Below are positions 56,101 through 64,000 of a DNA stretch of 64,000 bases, one piece after another. Position numbers and translations under genes: made by a program. Origin of the DNA: Chlamydomonas sphaeroides (lineage: Eukaryota > Chlorophyta > Chlorophyceae > Chlamydomonadales > Chlamydomonadaceae); contig BDDC01000112.1 in the NCBI GenBank assembly GCA_001662425.1, forward strand, positions 9,691 to 73,690, given 5' to 3'. The notes beneath the pieces were generated by a model that searched no databases, was not told the DNA's origin, and saw only the letters and a program-made list of their open reading frames with translations. Position 1 is the stretch's first letter. Every line of letters begins with the position of its first letter.

Positions 56101-57642
56101 TCCTCTCCCCCTGGCCAAACTTTGCGCCCGAAGGCCTGGGCGCGTCCTTCAACGCCGTGGACGTGCTGTTCCGCTCCGTGCGCATCACGGTGAGCCGCAT
56201 CGGCGTGTAATTGCGTAATTGTGTAACCGTGTACTTGTAAAAATGAAACAAGCGCACGAAAGGCCATGGTGGCGCAGCATGGGACGCCTGAAGGGAGGTG
56301 TGAAGCGTGAATGAAGATGCAAGGGATGTGACGGAGGTACGACGGGAGGCTGGAGGCTGCTCACATGGTGGTCATGCTCTCGTGGTGGCATCACGGCAGG
56401 CCCCGGCCCTTGTATACCACGAATTATCATGGGAGCAGGGAGCTGTGACAGGCGGATGCTTCCCAACCCGCTCCACAGCTCCCCTCCCCCCGACCCTGCC
56501 CTGGGGTCAAGACCTCCATAAAGTCAGACGGCACCGTGCCATACCGTGCCTGCCTGCCGCCAACCTCCGCCCGTCTCCCCCTCCCCCACCCCTCCCCCGC
56601 CCCCCCCAGGGCTGCTGGGTCAAGACGGTCATGGAGGCCCTCCAGCCCGAGGCGCGGCGCGCCTACATGGAGCAGGTGGGGGCCGGAGGGCGGGGAGGGG
56701 GTAGGGGGAAGGGTAGGGGTTGGGCTGGGTTCGCGTGTGTAGGAAAGGGAGAGGCCCTGACGCGCGAGGCGAGGCGTGCCTACATGCAGGTGGGGGGTGG
56801 GGATGGGAGCGGTTGGGCTGCGCTCTCGTGTGTGCCGAGGCCCGCCCGCGTTCCGTTACGGCGCAGGCGGGGAGAGGGGAGAGGAGCTATGCGGCTGGTT
56901 ACGTCGCATGTTGCTGTCGCCGCCGGATACGTAGCTAGCATGGGCGGGCGTCTTGAGGGAGGTGTGGCGGGGGCGGATGAGCTTCTGGGGCCCACGTCTT
57001 CGCCCCGCCTCTCGCCTCCCGCCGCGTGTGGGGCCTGTGTCCTCAGCACGAAACCCTGCTCCCCCCGCCTCCTACCCGCCCTCGCTCCCGGCAGGTCCTG
57101 GAGCACATGGCCGCGGGCCGACTGCCGGCGGGCAAATGTGAGCGGGGCCGGGGCCCGGCCGCTGCGGCGGGCAGCGGGGCTCAAGGATGGGCGCCTGAGC
57201 CCTGCGGGGCACTCGGGCTGTCGCGGAGCGGCCGTGGGGCTAGCAAGCCAGGCACGTGGGCAGGCGGCCACGGCATGTTCGAGGAGCCTGGCGGCCGCCT
57301 CCCCGGGAGCGGGGGCGGTGCGGGGCAGCCTTGGCCGCCAGGGGGCGCGGCCACCTGCGGGGGGGGGAGGGTTGGCCTGCACCCGCCCCCAATCGCGTAT
57401 GTTTGGGCCCGTGGGCCGGCCCCGCAGCAACGGTACTTCAGGGAAGTCCGGGCTTCCTCTCGCAATCCACCCTGTATGCCCAGCCGCCCTTGATTCGCCG
57501 CCCAAGCAAGCCCCGCCGCCCGCCCTGTGGTCCCCTTGCTCCGCCCGCCACCGCAGCGTCTGCGCGGCCCCTGGCGGAGGCCGTCGCGGCGCTCAAGGAG
57601 AACGCCGACGTGGGGCGCCCCGCCAAGTTCGTGCTGGTGTGA
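53116..57642 (+). CDS. MDR-superfamily NADPH oxidoreductase (MECR/quinone reductase-like)
   Basis: Fourteen exons join in phase to 347 residues: 53116-53148, 53270-53308, 53435-53527, 53691-53748, 53899-54006, 54289-54323, 54595-54636, 54891-54948, 55327-55459, 55693-55886, 56134-56189, 56610-56675, 57095-57137 and 57557-57642. It opens MAIPESQTAVRVHGGGTD, then VPKPGAGEVLLHMKARPLNPADV, typical of the GroES-like half. GVGTWQEYLAAAEENLVLVP resembles mitochondrial enoyl-thioester reductase (MECR) at the same place. The Rossmann half has LVIVTAAGSALGRMAISYAG for NADPH, GGQVIVYGLMN and a hydrophobic-rich ITGCWVKTVMEAL stretch, ending AKFVLV. No zinc-binding Cys cluster was seen, so it is a zinc-free reductase. 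Enoyl-ACP/CoA or quinone substrates are possible. No clear targeting peptide was found. Very small exons (33-58 nt) are common. Confidence 0.82.
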
Positions 57643-59322
57643 GGCGCGGCGTGTCTGGCGTTCTTTGGGCCACAGTCTGCAGACTGCAGAGCGGCCTCCG
57701 CAGCGGGCGAGGCCCTTTGAGGCCGTGCGTGTGTGAATGTATGGGAAGGAGAAGGGGGAAGGAGCGTCGGTTTTTTTGAGCGCGTGAACGCCGGATACCG
57801 TTCTGCCTTCGCGTACTTGCGCTTTTGTGGTCGTGTCCGTTGGGCTTTGTTTGGCCCAGCCCAATGAAAATGGGGCAAAGGGCAGCCAGGCCACGTCAGG
57901 TGCGGTGCGGTGGGGACGTGTGACTGCGCTCGTACGTTGGCATGCATGGGTTACTGCCCTGGGGCCTGCTGGGGCTTGGTGCTGCCTAGGGCCCACGGCC
58001 CGCATGTGCGTTGAACGGTCGTTATCCTGGGGGCGCCAACGACTGTAACAACAAGAGCAGCTGCGGCGTGAGTGCTGCTGCAGCACGAGAGCGGTGCACC
58101 CTGGTGCGCTGGGGTGCACTCGGGAACGGAACAAGGGTTTTGCAGGGGTGTGAAGTCCCGTGAAGGGAGCGATGCCGTTCTTTGCTGCTGCGAGGAATTT
58201 CCCGCTCGCCAGCAGCTACTATTGACAATTGACAACGTGGAACAAGCCAGATACGTTCGAATGCACGCGCCACGTGGTGTTCGGCGGCCGAAGCACCAGT
58301 GGCAGTATTGAATTGCCCTGGTATTGTTCCTCGTTGACGTCAGAGCTCCTGCGCGGTTCCCGAGGTGGGCAACACAACCGGCATGCGCCTCGCGGCAATG
58401 TCGAGTGACTAAGAAGAGAGGCAAGTCCATGGGTATGAGGAAAGCGCAACCTGCGAGCCAGTGCGCACAGGATGAGCACCGCCAAGGCTGGTCGGGGCGC
58501 TCAGGTGGGAGGGCCTTTGAGAGTGGAGACAGTTGGGGACAGGGGGAATGCCGGCACACGGTATGAACCCCGGCAGCAAAAACCTGTACGCTCACCTGTT
58601 CAGCAGGCATGTATAGCGACATACAAACTACTGTGCCCCTTATACTTCAACGAACGGATTAACCACCATTTTTTAGTGGGTGAATCTTGGTGAATCGGGC
58701 CAGCTGCGTGACACAACGAAGGTCTCTGTAATGACATAACACTACTGGCTCCAAAGGCGCACAGTAGGCGCCGCGCGAGCGACTGGGCGCCATGGCACCC
58801 CAGCGCCAACAGCCCAAGGCTGAGCTGGTCATATCAGATGATGGACGCTGCACAGATCAATACGGGCCACAGTCTCCAGGTTCGAGCCATTTGCGGGAGC
58901 GGGCAGACGGATGAGTTTTTTGCTCGCTATGCACCGCGACGTTGCATTATAACGCGCCAGCAACACACCATGGTTACTAGAAATTTTGATTGGCTTGTTA
59001 CTTTGACGTTAACTGTGATTCGGCGACAAATGTCACGTCGGGGCCGACTCGCCGCCCCTGCGTGTATGAGAAACGCCTCCCTGCTTAAGCAAATACGTCA
59101 TAAATATTATTGCCTCTGTCCTTTACTCAACACTGCGTGCCTTTGCACCACCGGCCGCTTGACTACCCCGCCCCTGCCCGTTTGCCCGTGTCGCTGCCGT
59201 GCCCCTGTCCTACCCTTCAGCCCCAGCGGCAGAGTGCACCGTTGCCGCGCAGCAGCCGACATACGCGCGGCGGCCGCGTAGCTGCCGGGCTGGGTCACGT
59301 GATGTGGGGGGGCTTGCTGCAG
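57643..59322. other. Intergenic / 5' region before the large ankyrin-like gene
   Basis: No firm coding exon. A TGTAA-type signal for the MDR gene is at 58044. Two weak exon candidates for the next gene are 58841-58879 (ATG, ending at cag|gttcga) and 59219-59288 after a pyrimidine-rich acceptor. Neither can be fixed by phase. Confidence 0.4.
58044..58048 (+). promoter_or_regulatory. TGTAA candidate polyadenylation signal, MDR gene
   Basis: TGTAA about 400 nt after the MDR stop codon, a normal 3' UTR length. Confidence 0.45.
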
Positions 59323-62300
59323 GTGCCGGCAGCTCGTCGGCGCTCGGGCGTTGGTGGGGCCCTCGGGTGCACGTCATTCAGCTCAAGGTGGATGGTCCAC
59401 ACCTCCAGGACCTCCCCCAGGTGCGCACATGTCGAAAGTCTGCATGCACATGCCGAAAGGCTGCATGCAAATGCCGAAAGGCTGCATGCACATGCCGAAA
59501 GGCTGCATGCAGCTCCGCACGACCTGCGAGCCGCATCGCAGCCCTGGGCCCCGCCGGACCTGCCAGCACCGGCCCGTGCCTGTTTCACGCGCCGCCGCCG
59601 CTCCGCTGCGGACTGTCACGTCCCTCCTTATGCCTAGAACTTCGCGGCACGGCTTCAGTCATTCCTGACCGACACGCTGTCGGTGACGCCACTCCACGTC
59701 AGCGTGGGGCAGGGCTGCGTCTACATGGTGAGGGGACGGCCGGGGCTGCGGGTAATGGCAAGGGCAGGCTGGCTGCGGTGGTCACGGCCGCAGGCAGGCC
59801 AATGACGGCCAGTAGTGGCCCGTGATTACGGGTTATGAGGCATGGACATGGCTTGGGCCAGGGCCCGACGCTGACCCACATGAGCTCTGCCCGACCCACA
59901 TGCCATGGCGGCCCTCCCGCTCCCTCCCGCGCTGCGCCCAGGTGGCTATGCTCCTGGAGCTGGGACGCGGCGCCGTGGCTGGGCCCCACAACCGCAGCTT
60001 GCAGCGCCGCGCGGTCTACGGCGCTGGGCCCGGGCCCGGAGCCCGCGCCGGCGGTGCCGCCTCTCTGCCGGCCCAACTGCTTGCCTTCATGCGCTCCGTG
60101 CTGCCCGAGGACGCAGCCCCCGTCCACGTCAGCGTACGGCACAACGAACGGTTGTACGCGCTGGACTGCGACAAACAGCCGTCGCCGCTGCCTCCGTCGT
60201 CTCGGCACATGAGGCCGGCAGCGATGGCGGCGGCGGCGGCGCCTGGGTCCAGCTGCAGCGACGCGGTGGCGGCGAACGCGCTGCCGTTGCGGAGCTCGTC
60301 GTCGGTGGCCGGCGGCGGCATTGCGGCTTCGGGGTCGGGCGGGACGTGGGGCTCATCCAGCCGCAGTCCCATGTTCGGAGCCACGCTGGCGTCGGGCCCC
60401 ATGACCCGCGGGACGTCCGGGTATGGCAGCAGCGCGGGGCGCGGCCATAGCCATGGGTACAGCCACAACGGCCACAGCCACGCGCCCGAGTCGGCTGCGC
60501 CGCCGCCCTCGGCCGCCCAAAGCGGCACTGCCACGCGCGTGGGCAGCGGCGTCGGCGGTGTCGGCGCCGCCGACGGCAAGGGCCCGCCCGTCGGCACCTT
60601 GGAGGCCAAGGCCTCCGGCGGCGTCGGCGGCACGGTCGCCGCCGCGGCCGGCGACACCGTGCTGCCGCCATCGACCGATGGCACCGAGAGCAGCCCCAGC
60701 GGCACCGCCGCCGCCGCCGGCTCCGGCACCGCCGCCGCCGGCGGCGGCCCCGCTCTCCACAGCGACGATCTTGCCACTGGTCACGCGGTGCCCGACGCCG
60801 TGACAGTTCGCCGCCTGGCGCAGCGCCTCCGTCATGAGCTGCGGCAGCCGCAGCGAGCAGGCGCCTCGGACCAGCTCCTGCCGTCGGGCACAGCCAGCTC
60901 CGCCGCCGCCGCCAGCTCGCCGCTCGCCGTCGTCAGCGGCACCTCTGCCGCCGCCGCGTCGGCGGCGGCGCTGTACCCTCGGCTGCTGCAGGGCTTCATC
61001 ACGGAGGCCGAGGCCGTGGACGCGGAGCAGCTGAGGCAGGGGCACGCCGAGGGCGACGGCTCGTGTGGGAACGTCCACGGCGGCGGGCCGCTGACGGCGG
61101 GCTCGCAGACGGCGGCGGGCGTGCGTAGCTATGTGCCATGGGTGCTGCCACCGTCGCTGGAGGGCAGCTCTGCAATGCGTAGCTCGGTCGGGCTCTGCGG
61201 CAGCAGCCGGGCGCGCGCGCGCGCCGACGCGGCGGCGGCGGCCGCGGACGCCGGCACGCTGGCGATGCTGGGGTGGCGCGAGGCGGCGCTGGCGGCGGCG
61301 ATCGAGACGGCGCCGCTGTCGGCGGGCCGCAGCACCGCCGCCAGCAGCGCGCTGCTGCGCAGCGCCACCGTGGGCCCGGTGGAGCCGGCGATGCTACGCG
61401 CCGCCAGCGCCGCCGCCAGCGCCGTGCCGACGTTTGGCTACGCCGCCGCCAGCGGCCTCGAGTTTGCGCCCGACCTCAGCGGCGCCGCCGGCGCCGTCAG
61501 CAGCGGCGGCGGCGGCTACACACTCACCTTCTCCGCCGCCACGCGCGGGCCGACGCTGGCGGACCGGCTGGGTGTGTCCAGCGCCGCCGCCAGCGGCTGG
61601 CTGCCTCCCTACACGCCCAGCGGCGGCCACCGCAGCCCGCCGCTGCCCTTTGGCCGCCACAGCGGCGGCCCCCAAGGCCTAGGCGGCTCGCGCACGCCGC
61701 GCGCCGCTGCCGGCGGCTACAGCAGCGTCTCCTCCGCCACCTCCCTGTTAAGCGCCATGGACGCCCCCGACCTACTATCCCGGCCGCTGCTGCCCAACCT
61801 CCCCCTCATCAACCGCATGTCCTCCAGCTCCCCGCCGCCGCCAGTCGAGCTGCTCGGCCCGACGGTGCTGGTCTGGCCGCCGGCGACGCCGGCGGGCGTC
61901 GCAGCGGCTGTGGCCGCCGCCGCTGGCGCCGGCGCCGGGCCGCTGCTGGCGCGGCGTGGGAGCGCCGATGCGCCCGGGGCCGCCAGCGCCGCCGCCGCCG
62001 CCGACGCCGCCGCTGCCAGCCTGGGCCTGCTGCTGCTGCTGCGCTGCCCCGACGTCATTGCCCGGGACGAGGAGCCCGACCCCGACTCAGGCCGCTCGCA
62101 GCGCGCCAGCCCGCGCAGCGTCGGTGCCGGCGGCGGCGCGCCTGGCGCGCCGGCCGGCGGCGGCGCGCTCAGCCCGGATCTCGACCGCCGCGCGCGCGCG
62201 CTGGACCTGGCGCAGATCTCGCAGCTGGTGGCGTGGCGGCGCGCCGGCATCGTGCACGTGGTCCAGGTGGACGACAGCTCCGAGGCCTGCACACGCGCCA

Positions 62301-63784
62301 CGCTGCTCCTGCCGGTCTCGCCGCCGCCGCGGCCGCCGGCGCTGAGCCAGGCGCGCCCGTCCAGCACGGGCGTCATCGGCGAGCTGCCGCCGCACGCTGC
62401 GGCCGGCGGCGCGGTGCGCGCCGCTTGCAGTGCCAACGGCGGCCCGTTGCCGGGGACTTGGGGCGGTCTTCCCTTGGGCAGTGAGCGCGGCGCCAGCACT
62501 GGGACCAGTTTCGACGGCGGGCCGCTGACACCGCCGACGCCAGACTGCAGCGGCGGCAACGGCGGCGCCGCCAGCGTCACGCCGCTGTCGCAGCTGCTTT
62601 TTGTCGCCTGGCGCCGCGGACAGACACTGGGCCCCGCCGCGCCCGTCCTGCTGCTTCCGCCGGAGTTGGCGGGCGTGGCGGCGGAGCTGGCGTCCCTGCG
62701 GCCGGCGGCCAGCGCCGCCGCCGCCACCCCCGCAGCGACGGCGGCTGTGCAGCTAACGTCGTACAACTCCTTTGTGTCGGACCTGGGGATGTGGCTGGAG
62801 GCGGTTGGCGTCGCTGCCGCCGCCGCCGCCGCGTCCAACCGCGCTCAGCTGTCGGCCTCGTGTCTGTCCGCAGACCTGCTGAAGTACAACATGGCCAGCG
62901 GCGGCGCCGGCTTCGGCGCCGCCGTCGCCGCGGCACATGTCGGCAGCTCCGGCAACGCCGCCGCCAGCGCCGCTGCCAACGCTACCGCCGGGGCCTTGCA
63001 AGCTAGCAGCGGCTGCGGCAGAGCCGCCGCCGCCGCCGCCACCGCCGCTGCGTTGCGGCAGCCGCCGCCTGCCGCCGCCACTCCGCCCGTAGCCGCCGAC
63101 CGAGGGAGTCCCGATGACGCCGCCAGCCCATTCCGCACCAGCTCCGCGCCGACGTCGCTGCCGCGTGCGCCGCCGCCACCGGTGTCGCCGCCGCCGCCGG
63201 TCTCTCGCGCGTCCTCCACCACGACGGCGCTGCTGGCGGGCCTCGGCCGCAGCGGCTCAGTCACCACAGACAGGGACAGCGAGGAGCGGCTCGTCAGGCT
63301 GGCTGAGGAGGTGCTCGCAGTTGCCGTCGACCTTCTCTCCCATTCCATAGCTTGCGGGGCAGTCGAGACGGCGGCTCTAGTCATGTCGCTCCTCACCACC
63401 CATGGCGCCAGTCTGCAGGCCGCCGCCACGGCAGCGGCGGCGCCCGCCGTCGGCGCCTCCGCCGAAGCCTCCACTGACGCCCGCGCCGCGCTCTACCGGT
63501 CCACGCTGGAGGCGATCGCCGCCAATGAGTACGGCCACACGCTGCTGCACCTTGCCGTTCTGTCGGGCTCGGCGGCGGCGGTTGCCTTGATAGGGCACAC
63601 GTGGCCGCGGGAGCTGGGCCTGCCGCTGTCGGACCTTGACCGGCCGGACCGCAGCGGCCGCCGCCCCGCGGCGTACGTCTCTGCCTTTGCCGCGGCGGCG
63701 GGCGCTGTCGGCGGCAGCGCCTCTGCCAGCGCCTTCGCTGAGGAGGTGCTGCCGCTGCTACGGGAGATCGATGAGGCGGTGCAA

Positions 63785-63822
<38 letters not shown>

Positions 63823-64000
63823 CACGGCGCTGGCGGCGGCGCCGCCCGCCGACGCCGACGTCAGCGGCTCGTCGCAAGCGTGCCGCGCGGCGGCGGTGGA
63901 TGATGATGGAGGTGGCCACGCCGCCGTCACAGCCACCGGCAGCGGCAACAGCGGCATGCGGGCGTGGTTCGCGCCCGTGCGGGCCCTAGCTAGCGGCAGC
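59323..64000 (+). CDS. Very large Ala/Ser/Gly-rich protein with ankyrin-like repeat, possibly SBP-related (3' end outside window)
   Basis: Exons 59323-59420, 59638-59727 and 59942 to the window end follow one frame; the last stays open for 1353 codons. The first two encode VHVIQLKVDGPHLQDLPQ and FLTDTLSVTPLHVSVGQGCVYM, running into VAMLLELGRG. The order DLP, then GCVxM with a following hydrophobic helix, recalls the segment downstream of the SBP zinc finger in plant SPL1-type and algal CRR1-like regulators. Near 63520 the chain has NEYGHTLLHLAVLSGSAAAV, a clear ankyrin-type repeat, as those proteins have late in the chain. Most of the rest is Ala/Ser/Gly low complexity. No SBP zinc finger was seen in the window, so the link is tentative and a generic ankyrin protein is the alternative. 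The true start is upstream and unresolved. Confidence 0.5.
59428..59514 (+). repeat. 21-bp tandem repeat in an intron of the ankyrin-like gene
   Basis: About four units of atgccgaaaggctgcatgca(c/a) start within 10 nt of the donor at 59421. The units are nearly identical and contain the palindrome tgcatgca. Confidence 0.85.

Noticed and set aside
58841..58900. Possible tRNA from a GGTTCGAGCC-like T-loop
   Set aside because: The flanking bases do not form the T stem or an acceptor stem, and no D-arm or anticodon arm is present upstream.
59428..59514. CRISPR-like array from evenly spaced 21-bp units
   Set aside because: The units are contiguous with no unique spacers, in a eukaryotic intron. 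It is a plain tandem repeat.
60016..62838. Several 120-400 codon ORFs on both strands inside the last gene
   Set aside because: They are out-of-frame shadows of high-GC Ala/Gly/Ser codons. The frame starting at 59942 stays open to the window end and continues recognisable upstream exons.

Overview
The window looks like nuclear DNA of a flagellate chlorophycean (Chlamydomonas/Volvox-type) green alga. The support is very high GC, genes split by many short GT-AG introns, Ala/Gly/Gln-rich low-complexity coding sequence, TGTAA-type polyadenylation signals, a plant-type early light-inducible protein, and a dynein-arm preassembly factor, which implies motile flagella. Nothing bacterial or phage-like was seen. 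Three assembly gaps (16246-16255, 26822-27167, 48934-49224) interrupt the sequence.

Thirteen genes were rebuilt by joining exons whose reading phases agree across every junction. In order they are: the C-terminal part of nucleoporin Nup85 (+, 201-1989); a small unknown protein with an acidic tail (-, 2944-4767); a 1560-residue Ser/Thr kinase (+, 5950-13805); a convergent intergenic stretch of 3.4 kb; a cytochrome P450 (-, 17215-21994) sharing a 550-bp divergent promoter region with an 18S rRNA m6A methyltransferase METTL5 (+, 22542-26118); an ELIP (+, 26347-28384, one exon partly in a gap); an ABHD11-like hydrolase (-, 30075-33893); a 1480-residue Gln/Pro/Gly protein with three U2AF-ligand-like RSRW motifs (-, 34447-40295); ribosomal protein eS10 (+, 41029-42364); a GT2-like glycosyltransferase (+, 43061-47991); the dynein assembly factor DNAAF2/PF13 (+, 48433-52525); an MECR/quinone-reductase-like MDR enzyme (+, 53116-57642); and the start of a very large Ala/Ser/Gly protein with an ankyrin-like repeat (+, from about 59323, running off the window). 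The genes do not form a pathway; this is an ordinary mixed housekeeping neighbourhood.

The most unusual signal is not a gene. In at least eight of the genes, a short copy of an exon edge, with its splice site, lies again within roughly 60-260 bp. Two copies (46200-46259 and 56760-56789) carry intact donor sites, lie in frame with no stop between, and differ from their parent exons only by synonymous changes (plus one codon deletion), so alternative splicing would add 40 or 38 residues. Many of the same introns begin with a G-rich purine tract that ends in a GGGTTCGTG-like motif, which often sits at the junction between copies. A second oddity is a palindrome-rich insert with a TATA-like box inside a METTL5 intron (about 24650-24930), possibly of organelle origin.
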